Shown here in pieces: positions 41,472-50,115 of a stretch of 64,000 nucleotides of DNA. The first letter of the stretch is position 1. Each line of letters opens with the position of its first letter. Source of the stretch: Caecitellus pseudoparvulus. Its lineage: Eukaryota > Bigyra: Bicosoecida. The DNA lies in contig CBFFRQ010000079.1 in assembly GCA_965644315.1 (NCBI GenBank), positions 248,001 through 312,000 of the forward strand, in the 5' to 3' direction. Under the pieces are notes generated by a model that ran no database searches, had not been told where the DNA came from, and saw only the letters and a list, made by a program, of their open reading frames with translations. The position numbers were made by a program, and so were the translations under genes.

Positions 41472-42728
41472 TCACCGCACCTGCCGGTGCCGTGCCGCGG
41501 GCGAGCTGGCTGCCTGCACGTTGAAGTCCTTCAGGAAGTCGGGGCTGATGTTCAGCGCAGCACCATCCGCGGCCGCCCCCGGCCCACCACCCTCTGCTCG
41601 CGCCTCAGCCAGGGCGGCAGCCTTGCTGCGCGCAGACTGCCGCGCCGACTGTGCCGCGTCCATGCGCGCGTGGAAGCCTTCGGACACGTCCCCCCACTTG
41701 ACACGGGCGGGGGGCGCCACCTCACTGCGCCCCGTCTCAGGGTTGAACACGCGGCGGGTGCGTGGCGGCACGGCCAACTGGGCAGCCCGTGCTGCAGCAA
41801 TGCGGGCATCCCGCTCCTCCTGCGCCTTTTCCATGCGGGCCAGGAAACCAGGCCCGACATCCCCCCACTTCGGCGCCGTCGCACGCTGCTTGGATGCTAA
41901 GCTCTCCAGCAGCCGTGCCGCCTCGCCCAGCTTGCCCAGACGCTCCCGCTCCTTCACCTGCATGCGCTCCAGGAAGTTGCCGGTGCCTTGGCCCACGACG
42001 CGATCCATCATCGCGCGACTGGCCCGGGACAGCTTCACCTTGCCCGTCTGAGCCTTACGCAGAGCAGCCACAGTGGGCGCCAGAGCACGCTGGGCTGTGC
42101 CGGAGCCGTCCACGGCCCACTTGGGCCGGGCTAGGCGGTGCACGCGGCGCATGGTCTGAGCAGCGTCGCGCACCGTGTCCTGCAGGCGCCCCCCCTCCGC
42201 CTCCGCCGCCGCCTCATGCGCCGCCTGCTCATCCTCCAGCGGCACATCGCCCCGAGCCGCCCGAGCGACAGACAGGGTGTTCCGGAACGTCTCACTGGAG
42301 GGGTCCCGCATGATGGCCAGGATGTCCTTGTGCGCCAGGCGTGTGTGCGCCGGCAGGCTCGTGCAGGCGCTGTCCACCGCCACGGCACGGAAGCCAGCGC
42401 GGCTGCGGTGCACGGTGTGGGTGGCGCGGGAGCGCTGCCGTGTCAAGCCCTGTCCTGCCCGTCGACGCGCGAGGCTTTCCTGCAGGTGCTGCAGCTTGTC
42501 TTGCCCGGGCAAGGTGCGCGAGGCCCACTCGCTGCCGCCGCCAGCGGCGTCGTCATCGGCCATCTTGCTGTCTTGCAGGCCAGAACTGCGCCGCTGCTGC
42601 CTGCCCGCGCCAGAGCGCTGCGAGACGTGGGAGGCCTCTCCAGGGCCTTCAAAGCCAGCATCGTCAGAGTACCCGTCTGAAGCCTCGCTGTCCAGCTCGT
42701 CTGCTGGCGAGTCTGGGCGGTGGGGCAT
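41472..42728 (-). CDS. Basic helical repeat protein with F-x-x-RM units, not recognised
   Basis: The 418-residue intron-free protein starts MPHRPDSPADELDSEASDGY. It has an acidic, Ser-rich N-terminus and then a basic, helical body. Three related units stand out in the C-terminal half: NFLERMQVKERERLGKL, KWGDVGPGFLARMEKAQEER and KWGDVSEGFHARMDAAQSAR. Each has a Phe-x-x-Arg-Met core followed by a charged helix. Such short basic repeats occur in microtubule-associated and flagellar proteins, but that is only an analogy. The gene shares a 183-base divergent spacer with SUMF1, and its stop is 28 bases from the PI3K stop. Confidence 0.5.
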   Translation of the reverse strand: MPHRPDSPADELDSEASDGYSDDAGFEGPGEASHVSQRSGAGRQQRRSSGLQDSKMADDDAAGGGSEWASRTLPGQDKLQHLQESLARRRAGQGLTRQRSRATHTVHRSRAGFRAVAVDSACTSLPAHTRLAHKDILAIMRDPSSETFRNTLSVARAARGDVPLEDEQAAHEAAAEAEGGRLQDTVRDAAQTMRRVHRLARPKWAVDGSGTAQRALAPTVAALRKAQTGKVKLSRASRAMMDRVVGQGTGNFLERMQVKERERLGKLGEAARLLESLASKQRATAPKWGDVGPGFLARMEKAQEERDARIAAARAAQLAVPPRTRRVFNPETGRSEVAPPARVKWGDVSEGFHARMDAAQSARQSARSKAAALAEARAEGGGPGAAADGAALNISPDFLKDFNVQAASSPAARHRQVR

Positions 42729-42737
42729 GTTGCACCC

Positions 42738-42756
42738 GCGTTTCGCCTCGAAACGC
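42738..42756. promoter_or_regulatory. Inverted repeat GCGTTTCG-CCT-CGAAACGC in a divergent promoter
   Basis: A perfect eight-base inverted repeat with a three-base spacer lies 10 bases upstream of the ATG of the leftward gene and about 155 bases upstream of SUMF1. The same GAAACGC word recurs in other 5' regions and first introns, for example 50237-50256 and 30919-30938, which suggests a transcription factor site. Confidence 0.35.
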
Positions 42757-42911
42757 CCACGCGCGGACAGCTGTCCGGGGCTTTGGGAAAAACACACAGT
42801 AGTGTCAATGCCACAGTGCAAGTGGAGCTGGAGATAGACTGGTATTTGGTGGTGGAAGGTTTGTGTGCCTGGCTGCGCTTTCTGCGTGGACTGGGGGCAC
42901 GGCGCGTGGTG

Positions 42912-44066
42912 ATGGCGAGCTCCACGGCGCACCACCTGTGCTGGCGCTGGCCCAGTGCCTGGCTCGTGCTGCCCGCCACCCTCGCCCTGCTGGCACTGCC
43001 ATCCACTGCGCAAGTCCCCGACTGGCACTCGTGGCGGGTGCACGTGCCGGCCCACCGTCGCATCATCGGCAGTGACGCTGGGTATGCGGAGGACGGTGAG
43101 GGGCCGCCGTACATCGCCAGCATCGGGGAGGTGTGGGTGGACGCCTTCGAGGTGACCAACGCCCGGTTCGCAGCCTTTGTCGCAGCGACAGGGCACGTGA
43201 CCACAGCGGAGCGACTGGGCAGCACCTTCTTGCTGCGCAGTCTGCTGCACCCGTCAGTGCAGGGAGAAGCAGCGACTGCCGCCAGTGTGGCCGGCAGTGA
43301 GTGGTGGGTGGAGGTGCAGGGCGCTAATTGGCACCGACCGGAAGGCCTGGCGTCGTCTCTGCTGGACGCTGAGCCGCTGCCCCCGGGCACCGCCGTGTCT
43401 GCCGAGGGAGTGAGCGGCCAGCCTATCCCCCGCTCACCCTCTGGCATCCTGCGCAGTGCCCGGGCCCACACGCCTGTCGTGCACGTGTCTGCGCTGGATG
43501 CCGCCGCCTTCTGTGCCTGGGACGGTGGTCGCCTGCCAACTGAGGAGGAGTGGGAGGCGGCGGCACGGGGGCCGGTGCAGGGGGCGGCGTACCCCTGGGG
43601 AGACCAGTGGCGTCCCGGCGGCGTTATGCGAGCCAACACCTGGCAGGGGCGTTTCCCAGACTTGAACACGGCTGTGGACGGGTTTGTCGCCTTGGCGCCG
43701 GTGTCTGCCTTTGGCCCGCAGAACGCTTGGGGCATGCGGGGTGTGGCGGGCAATGTGTGGGAGTGGTCAGCCAGTGCCTGGTGCAACACAACGGCACTGC
43801 GTCTGCGCCCTGCTGCTGCGAGGGCCTGCATGGTGGATGGTGGGCGCACCGCGGACACTCTGCGGGTGAAGAAGGGCGGCAGCTTCATGTGTCACCGCAA
43901 GACGTGCTTCCGGTACCGGCCAGCGGCCCGCGCAGCAAACACAGAGGACACCACAGCGTACAACCTCGGGTTTCGTTGTGTGTATGAGGCGCCTGGGAAC
44001 GACACGGCTGTGTTGAACGTGCCGCCGCCTGACAACGCGCCATACCTCGCTCGGCTGCTCGGCTGA
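42912..44066 (+). CDS. SUMF1: Formylglycine-generating enzyme (sulfatase-modifying factor 1)
   Basis: This ER-lumen enzyme oxidises a cysteine in nascent sulfatases to formylglycine, their catalytic aldehyde. The 384-residue protein (human about 374) starts with a signal peptide (WPSAWLVLPATLALLALPST then AQ). The FGE-sulfatase domain follows: VWVDAFEVTNARFAAFVAAT, GSEWWVEVQGANWHRPEG, HVSALDAAAFCAWDGGRLPT, EEEWEAAARGP, AYPWGDQW and GNVWEWSASAW. The active-site block is GGSFMCHRKTCFRYR, so both copper-binding/catalytic cysteines are present (Cys327 and Cys332 in this model, C-x4-C). After it come NLGFRCVYEA and a short tail. The start was set at the ATG that opens the signal peptide; an upstream in-frame ATG would overlap the neighbour. 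Presence of SUMF1 predicts Cys-type sulfatases elsewhere in the genome. Confidence 0.95.
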   Translation: MASSTAHHLCWRWPSAWLVLPATLALLALPSTAQVPDWHSWRVHVPAHRRIIGSDAGYAEDGEGPPYIASIGEVWVDAFEVTNARFAAFVAATGHVTTAERLGSTFLLRSLLHPSVQGEAATAASVAGSEWWVEVQGANWHRPEGLASSLLDAEPLPPGTAVSAEGVSGQPIPRSPSGILRSARAHTPVVHVSALDAAAFCAWDGGRLPTEEEWEAAARGPVQGAAYPWGDQWRPGGVMRANTWQGRFPDLNTAVDGFVALAPVSAFGPQNAWGMRGVAGNVWEWSASAWCNTTALRLRPAAARACMVDGGRTADTLRVKKGGSFMCHRKTCFRYRPAARAANTEDTTAYNLGFRCVYEAPGNDTAVLNVPPPDNAPYLARLLG

Positions 44067-44253
44067 CTCGGCGCCGCAGTGGTCGGGACGCTGCAAATCA
44101 AAGTCACGGGATGGGGCTGTCCAGCAGAGCAAGCAATGCAGCAGGAATTGATTTTGCTTCGACTTTGATACGCTCGCAGCCGGTGAAGAGGGCGTTGACG
44201 GATTTCAAGTGCGAAGGTGCCAGTTGCTGCGACGCGAAAACCGCCACCCAGCC

Positions 44254-45384
44254 ATGGCGTGGGAGGGGGACCCTGGCGCCTTCCCCAAAGCAGGCCTGGA
44301 GCGCATCAGCTTCATGCAGCCGCAAAGCACCACTGCAGAGCAGACTCGCCAAGTGACTGCATCCCCCAGTCCCGCCAAGGCCCTAGGCAGCACCCGCCTC
44401 GCAGCCAAAGCAGCAGCAGCCGGCAGCCCAGGTGCCGGCAGCCCAGGGCGCAGCCCCAGCCCCAGCCGCAGCCCTGGTTTGGTGGACGGTGGCCGCCACG
44501 GGAAGCTTCCCCCCATGGCAGCCTCCCCCCAGCCCACCTCCCCCCCTCGTGGCATTCTGCGCAACGCAGGGGAGGCCCTGCACACCACGCCCAGCCCAGC
44601 GAAGCGCCGGCCCAACCTGCACTTGGACGTCAAAGCGAGGGGTGGCCGCGGGACACCAGGCGCCACCCTGCCCAGCACCAAGCAGCCCCTGTCCGCGGTG
44701 GGCGCCTCAGCCACCGCTGCCGCTCCCACTGCGCCTCCACAGCCAGACAGCGCAGAAGCCGCCTTCCCCTGGGAGCTCACAGCCCCAGACTACTTGCGCC
44801 GAGTGCTGTCCCTGGCCAAGCAGTGCGTGCAGGTGCTGGTGCAGGCTGCCGAGGCACAGGGGGCCCTGCCCGCCCCTCTGCCTGGGCAGAGCGCGTCGAG
44901 GCAGAGCAAGGTGCTGTTGCCTGGGCTAGTCAAGCGCCTCACCGCACCTGACCACACCATTGGCCTCAAGCGCTGGCTGCGCAGTGGACGGAAGCTGGAG
45001 GCGCTCCGGGTGGCTGCCGAACGCCTGGCCTGTGTGAGCGTGCCGCCGCCTTCCGTGGCCACCCCCCCCCTGCCCCACACCAGCCTCCTGCAGCACCCCG
45101 TGCAGGACCTGTTGGTGGTGGCATCCACTGCAGGCGCAGCGGCGGGCCAGGCCGGCGGCGAGGCGCACGATGCCGCCCTGGCCCTGCAACGCCGCATCGC
45201 GGAGCACACCGAGTCACAACGCAAGCGCCAGGGCGGCGCTGTGCAGCCCGACACTGACCCCACCCCCGAGGCATCTGATGCGCAGGTGGACCTGGACTCC
45301 ACCGCGCCACTCGACGCCCCAGCGCCAGTGAGCGGCCGCACGCAGCGTCGCCTGGCGCTCGCCACATCCGTAGGGGGATCGTAG
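44254..45384 (+). CDS. Basic low-complexity protein with one helical core, not recognised
   Basis: The 376-residue frame starts MAWEGDPGAFPKAGLERISF in a CCATGG context; a further in-frame ATG lies upstream at 44209. Most of the protein is Ala/Pro/Ser-rich. One segment looks folded: FPWELTAPDYLRRVLSLAK then QCVQVLVQAAEAQ (about residues 170-202), followed by a basic part (KVLLPGLVKRLTAP, LKRWLRSGRKLEALRVAAER). No catalytic motif, membrane segment or intron is visible. It stands alone between SUMF1 and the ankyrin-like gene array. Confidence 0.45.
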   Translation: MAWEGDPGAFPKAGLERISFMQPQSTTAEQTRQVTASPSPAKALGSTRLAAKAAAAGSPGAGSPGRSPSPSRSPGLVDGGRHGKLPPMAASPQPTSPPRGILRNAGEALHTTPSPAKRRPNLHLDVKARGGRGTPGATLPSTKQPLSAVGASATAAAPTAPPQPDSAEAAFPWELTAPDYLRRVLSLAKQCVQVLVQAAEAQGALPAPLPGQSASRQSKVLLPGLVKRLTAPDHTIGLKRWLRSGRKLEALRVAAERLACVSVPPPSVATPPLPHTSLLQHPVQDLLVVASTAGAAAGQAGGEAHDAALALQRRIAEHTESQRKRQGGAVQPDTDPTPEASDAQVDLDSTAPLDAPAPVSGRTQRRLALATSVGGS

Positions 45385-45649
45385 CATCGGTAGTGTTTCC
45401 GGACTTGGCTTCGCATGGGTTTTTGTTGGGAGGAAAGGGCAGGGCTCTACACTCCCTCGAACTCTGCAAGTGCGCTCAAACCTCGGGCGGTGTCAAACTC
45501 CTGCTGTCAAGCGTACGACTGACTCAATGAAAATATTCTCCATCAAGGGTGCTGGATGAGATCGCTACTGCTACCTTCCGTGCTTGCGCTCTGGGAGCAG
45601 CACTTCAGAGTTTTGTCGCTTCACGTGCGGAATCTGGCTCCACCACGCC

Positions 45650-46681
45650 ATGGCAGATAACAGCGACCCCAGTAGTTGGTTGGGTCGTTGGCGGGCAGCG
45701 TGTGATGGGAAGGACGCAACGTGTCTGATGGCACTGCTTGATGAAGGTCGCGAATCGGGGAAATCCAGCTTGGGGGCGCTGGAGCCGGGTGATGTATCGA
45801 AGGCGGCGGACGTGGCTTGCCAGGTGGGCGATGTTGACTTGTTGAGGCAGCTGATTGGTTTGGTCGAGGAGGGCGTGTGTGGTGGGCATGGTGTGTTTGA
45901 CAGGGCATTTCTTGCAGCGTGCGGGGCGGGGCACGTGGGCATGGTGCGTGAGCTGTTAGCTTTGAGCGGTGTCGCTGCGGTGGATGTGCATGTGAGGAAC
46001 ATGGGCAATCCTGAGTTTGGCTTCTTTTATGCTTGTTTCAAGGGGCACGTGAATGTGGTACGCGAGCTACTTGCATTGACCGGTGCTCGTGAGGTGGACG
46101 TGCATGCGGGTCGCAGGGGCCATCGTGAGTCTGGCTTCATTGCTGCTTGCCAGAAAGGACATCTGGCAGTGGTGCGTGAGCTGCTGGCTCTGTCCGGGCA
46201 TCGAGCTGTTGACGTGCACGCAGGGCCTAAGGATGAGCCTGAGGCTGGCTTCCGATGGGCGTGTGTGAATGGGCACATTGATGTAGTGCGCGAGCTGCTT
46301 GCACTGACCGGTGAACGAGAGGTGGATGTTCACGCTGGACCTGAAGGCTGTCCTGAGTTTGGATTTCAGCTTGCCTGTCAGAACGGCCATGTGGACGTGG
46401 TTCGAGAGTTGCTGGCGCTGAGCGGACATCGCGAGGTTGATGTGCACGCTGGGGCTGACGGTGAGCCTGAGGCTGGTTTTCGCGCTGCCTGTGAGGATGG
46501 GCACGCTGATGTGGTGCGTGAGCTGCTGGGCCTGACAGGGCACCGAGCCATTCCCCTGCATGAAAGGCTTGCCGCTAAGGAGGTGACTGTGCAGCCAGCC
46601 AAAGATGCTGTGTGGTGCGGCACCAGCACTCGTCAGGGGCGGCGTGCCATGGTGCTGCTGCGGGCAGGCACAGCGCGGTGA
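45650..46681 (+). CDS. Ankyrin-like repeat protein, paralogue 1 (six repeats)
   Basis: The intron-free gene encodes 343 residues, the first of three tandem paralogues. It starts MADNSDPSSWLGRWRAACDG, a cap shared by all three. A helical second cap follows (VDLLRQLIGLVEEGV). Six repeats of about 38 residues follow, typified by GFxxACxxGHxxVVRELLALxG then xREVDVHAG. GHxxVVRELL is the second-helix signature of ankyrin repeats, while the first helix has AC where classical repeats have TPLHxAA, and the unit is five residues longer than the usual 33. The C-terminal cap is GLTGHRAIPLHERLA and AVWCGTSTRQGRRAMVLLRAG. Ankyrin stacks bind proteins; no other domain or targeting signal is seen. The sequence around the ATG (GGAATCTGGNNCCACCACGCC) is conserved upstream of the paralogues. 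Confidence 0.75.
   Translation: MADNSDPSSWLGRWRAACDGKDATCLMALLDEGRESGKSSLGALEPGDVSKAADVACQVGDVDLLRQLIGLVEEGVCGGHGVFDRAFLAACGAGHVGMVRELLALSGVAAVDVHVRNMGNPEFGFFYACFKGHVNVVRELLALTGAREVDVHAGRRGHRESGFIAACQKGHLAVVRELLALSGHRAVDVHAGPKDEPEAGFRWACVNGHIDVVRELLALTGEREVDVHAGPEGCPEFGFQLACQNGHVDVVRELLALSGHREVDVHAGADGEPEAGFRAACEDGHADVVRELLGLTGHRAIPLHERLAAKEVTVQPAKDAVWCGTSTRQGRRAMVLLRAGTAR
46080..46350 (+). repeat. Block shared almost exactly with 49128-49398 of paralogue 3
   Basis: Roughly 270 bases covering about two and a half repeats of paralogue 1 reappear in paralogue 3 with a few scattered differences, for example CTGTCCGGGCATCG against TTGACTGGTGATCG. Similarity drops outside the block, as expected for a recent conversion or crossover tract. 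Confidence 0.75.
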
Positions 46682-46930
46682 TGGAGGTGTGCTTGCTGTG
46701 GTGCGGTCTGTGGCTGTAGCGTTGAATGCGGTGTGCGACGGGTGTGGGGAGGGGAGTGTTGCCCCTTCCGAGGCAATGCATGACAGTTGGCGCGGCAGGG
46801 CAAACTGCACACTCCAATCAGGTAGCGTGTGGCGTCTCATTGTTCGCTGGCGTGCTTGGCAGGCTGGTATGGGAGCGCCCCGTGCGGCGAAGAGTGTTGC
46901 GAAGAGTGCGGAATCTGGTTCCACCACGCC

Positions 46931-48304
46931 ATGGCTGTTGCTGTCGACCCCAGCAGTTGGTTGGGTCGCTGGCGGGCAGCGTGTGATGCGAAGGACGCCA
47001 AGTGTCTGCTGGAGCTGTTAGGTGAGGCGTCTGACGAGGCCCAGGGGAGCAAGGGCTCTCTGAGTGAGGGTAATGTGACTGCTGGTGCAGTTGTTGCTGG
47101 TGCTGCAGGGGATGTTGAGCTGCTGCGGGGGCTGTTGGACGTAGCGGCTGGTCGGGGTTTGGACATGACGAGTGTATTTGGCAGGGCGTTGCAGGCAGCA
47201 TGCGAGGGTGGTCACGTGAGTGTGGTGCGAGAGCTGCTGGCGCTGGAGGGGGGCCGAGCTGTGGACGTGCACGCCGGGTTCTGGGGCGCTCCCGAGGCTG
47301 GATTTCGGCTCGCCTGTGCGAATGGACATGTCGCTGTTGTGCGGGAGTTGCTGGCGCTGAGCGGGCACCGTGAGGTGGATGTGCATGCTGGGAGAAAGAG
47401 TGAGCGAGAGGGTGGTTTCCGAGCTGCTTGTGAAAATGGGCACGTTGAGGTGGTACGTGAGCTGCTGTCACTGAGCGGACACCGCGAAGTTGATGTGCAC
47501 GCGGGTATTTGGGGCGACCCTGAGCACGGTTTCCGAGTTGCATGTGGAAATGGCCATGTTGACGTGGTGCGGGAGCTGCTGGCGCTGACGGGGCATCGCG
47601 CAGTGGATGTGCATGCTGGGCCTGTGGGCAGGCCTGAGGCCGCCTTCCGCTTGGCATGTGAGAGAGGACATCTCACTGTGGTGCGCGAGCTGCTGGCTCT
47701 GACAGGTGATCGAGCCGTGGATGTACATGTGGGGTTCAATGGAAACCCTGAGTATGCTTTTCGACTTGCCTGCCGAAACGGCCACGTGGATGTAGTGCGC
47801 GAGCTGCTGGCGCTGGAGGGCCCTAGAACAGTGAATGTGCATGCAGGACCCACAGGGGACCGCGAACATGGCTTCCGATGGGCATGTGAGAATGGGCACA
47901 TCGATGTAGTGCGCGAGCTGCTGGCTCTGAGCGGTGATCGAGAAGTGGATGTTCACGCCGGACCTGAGGCTGGGCCAGAGTATGGCTTCCGTTGGGCGTG
48001 TAGGAATGGCCACGTGAATGTGGTGCGGGAGCTGCTGGCTTTGAGCGGTGATCGAGAAGTTGATGTGCACGCAGGATTCCGGGACGAGCCAGAGTATGGC
48101 TTCCATGTCGCATGTACTCGTGGCTACCCAAGTGTGGTACGTGAGCTGCTGGGCCTGACAGGGCACCGAGCCATTCCCCTGCATGAACGGCTTGCCGCTG
48201 GACAGGCAGCTGTGCAGCCAGCCAAGAATGCCGTGTGGGGCGGCACCTGCACTCGTCAGGGGCGGCGTGCCATGGTGCTGCTGCGGGCAGGCGCAGCGCG
48301 GTGA
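46931..48304 (+). CDS. Ankyrin-like repeat protein, paralogue 2 (nine repeats)
   Basis: The 457-residue intron-free paralogue starts MAVAVDPSSWLGRWRAACDA and has nine 38-residue ankyrin-like repeats, for example GFRLACANGHVAVVRELLAL. Its C-terminal cap matches paralogue 1 (GLTGHRAIPLHERLAAGQ). The second cap region differs from the other two (NVTAGAVVAGAAGDVELLRG, AAGRGLDMTSVFGRAL), so it is the most diverged of the three. One repeat reads TRGYPSVVRELLGL, with GY for GH. Base composition is visibly less GC-rich than that of the flanking genes. The start is the ATG in CCACGCCATGG that aligns with the other paralogues; the frame stays open upstream to 46829. Confidence 0.75.
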   Translation: MAVAVDPSSWLGRWRAACDAKDAKCLLELLGEASDEAQGSKGSLSEGNVTAGAVVAGAAGDVELLRGLLDVAAGRGLDMTSVFGRALQAACEGGHVSVVRELLALEGGRAVDVHAGFWGAPEAGFRLACANGHVAVVRELLALSGHREVDVHAGRKSEREGGFRAACENGHVEVVRELLSLSGHREVDVHAGIWGDPEHGFRVACGNGHVDVVRELLALTGHRAVDVHAGPVGRPEAAFRLACERGHLTVVRELLALTGDRAVDVHVGFNGNPEYAFRLACRNGHVDVVRELLALEGPRTVNVHAGPTGDREHGFRWACENGHIDVVRELLALSGDREVDVHAGPEAGPEYGFRWACRNGHVNVVRELLALSGDREVDVHAGFRDEPEYGFHVACTRGYPSVVRELLGLTGHRAIPLHERLAAGQAAVQPAKNAVWGGTCTRQGRRAMVLLRAGAAR

Positions 48305-48578
48305 TGGAGGTGTGTGTAGGGGCAGGCTCGGTGTGAGTGGGTGGGTGGGAGGGCCAATGCATGTGTGGCAGGTGAGTTGGGTGTGCTCTGGGGGAGGCCG
48401 AGGCATTTCGCAAGGGGGTGTGTGCATCAATCGTGCCCAGCAAATCCAATCCAGTGCTGTGCAGTGGGTGCTGTACGGGCATGTGTGTGGAAGTGGTGCA
48501 CTGGCGTGATTGGGCACCTGTGGGTGTCTTAGGGCGTGAGGTGTGTGGGGTGTGTGCGGAATCTGGGTCCACCACGCC

Positions 48579-49841
48579 ATGGCTGTTGCTACCGACCCCA
48601 GCAGTTTGTTGGGTCGCTGGCGGGCAGCGTGTGATGGAGAGGACGCCAAGTGTCTGCTGGCACTGCTTGATGAAGGTCGTGAGTCGGGGAAGACCAGCTT
48701 GGCGGCTTTTGAGCCGGGTGATGTGTCTGTGGCGGCGAGCGTAGCTTGCGAGGCAGGTGAAGTTGACTTGTTGAGGCAGCTGATTGGTTTGGTCGAGGAG
48801 GGCGTGTGTGGTGAGCATGGTGTGTTCAACAGGGCATTTCTAGCAGCGTGCGCGGCGGGACACGTGGGCATGGTGCGTGAGCTGTTAGCTTTGAGCGGTG
48901 TCGCTGCGGTGGATGTGCATGCTGAGGGTCTGCAATTTGGGCGTGAGGGTGGCTTCAAACTGGCCTGCAAGGGCGGTCATCTCGATATTGTGCGTGAGCT
49001 ACTTGCACTGACGGGAGCTCGTGAGGTGGATGTGCATTCGGAGTTCATGGGCTATCCTGAGTACGGATTTCAGCTCGCCTGTCAGAATGGGCACGCTGAT
49101 GTTGTACGCGAGCTCCTGGCTTCGACCGGTGCTCGTGAGGTGGACGTGCATGTGGGTCGCAGGGGCCATCGTGAGTCTGGCTTCATTGCTGCTTGCCAGA
49201 AAGGACATCTGGCAGTGGTGCGTGAGCTGCTGGCTTTGACTGGTGATCGAGCTGTTGACGTGCACGCAGGACCTAAGGATGAGCCTGAGGCTGGCTTCCG
49301 ATGGGCGTGTGTGAATGGGCACATTGATGTAGTGCGCGAGCTGCTTGCACTGACCGGTGAACGAGAGGTGGATGTTCACGCTGGACCTGAGGGCCGGCGT
49401 GAATTTGGATTTCAGCTTGCCTGCAAGTATGGTCACATTGATGTGGTTCGAGAGCTACTTGCTTTGGTAGGTGACCGGGCAGTGGATGTGCATGCTGGAC
49501 CAGAAGGTGAGCCTGAGGCCGGCTTTCGACGTGCTTGTCAGAACGGCCATGTTGACGTGGTTCGAGAGCTGCTGGCGCTGAGCGGACATCGCGAGGTTGA
49601 TGTGCATGCTGGGGTTGAGGGGGAGCCTGAGGCTGCCTTCCGAATGGCCTGTGAGGATGAGCACGTGGATGTGGTGCGCGAGCTGCTGGGCCTGACGGGG
49701 CACCGAGCCATTCCCCTGCATGAACGACTTGCCGCTGGACAGGCAGCTGTGCAGCCAGCCAAGGATGCCGTGTGGTGCGGCACCAGTACACGTCAGGGGC
49801 GAGGCACCATGGTGCTGCTGCGAGCAGGCCCAGTGCAGTAA
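48579..49841 (+). CDS. Ankyrin-like repeat protein, paralogue 3 (eight repeats)
   Basis: The 420-residue intron-free paralogue starts MAVATDPSSLLGRWRAACDG, with eight 38-residue repeats and the shared C-terminal cap. The N-terminal quarter follows paralogue 1 closely (LLRQLIGLVEEGVCG, GHVGMVRELLALSG). A block of about 270 bases, 49128-49398, is nearly identical to 46080-46350 of paralogue 1, while the repeats between differ in number and order. This shows unequal crossing-over or gene conversion between neighbours. It ends with TAA, one of very few in the window. The last repeat has EHVDVVRELLGL in place of GH. Confidence 0.75.
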   Translation: MAVATDPSSLLGRWRAACDGEDAKCLLALLDEGRESGKTSLAAFEPGDVSVAASVACEAGEVDLLRQLIGLVEEGVCGEHGVFNRAFLAACAAGHVGMVRELLALSGVAAVDVHAEGLQFGREGGFKLACKGGHLDIVRELLALTGAREVDVHSEFMGYPEYGFQLACQNGHADVVRELLASTGAREVDVHVGRRGHRESGFIAACQKGHLAVVRELLALTGDRAVDVHAGPKDEPEAGFRWACVNGHIDVVRELLALTGEREVDVHAGPEGRREFGFQLACKYGHIDVVRELLALVGDRAVDVHAGPEGEPEAGFRRACQNGHVDVVRELLALSGHREVDVHAGVEGEPEAAFRMACEDEHVDVVRELLGLTGHRAIPLHERLAAGQAAVQPAKDAVWCGTSTRQGRGTMVLLRAGPVQ

Positions 49842-50115
49842 TAGTGCATGATGTAGGCTGAAGTTTGCAGCTGCATTGGTAGCTTCGTGCATCGAGCTTG
49901 CGCTTCTGCCTGGCGCACACGCAAGTTCCACACAGCAATTCGGGCAATTCACAAAAGGCAAGAAAACTCAAGTCGTTGTAGTCGGCGATTCCCTGGGTGA
50001 TCGTCCACTCGCTGTCAACCACAGCCCTTGCTTCTTGCGGGCTCCGTAGTGCAGCGGCTCGAGCTACGCTCGCACGCGACCAAGGCTCGCACGGTTACAG
50101 CCTATTTGGCTCACC

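Noticed and set aside
45650-49841. Ankyrin array as a mobile or viral element
   Set aside because: No integrase, transposase, terminal repeats or capsid genes are present; tandem duplication is sufficient.
50047-50110. tRNA-like A-box word (TAGTGCAGCGG)
   Set aside because: No B box GGTTCGANNCC follows at the right distance and no cloverleaf could be drawn.
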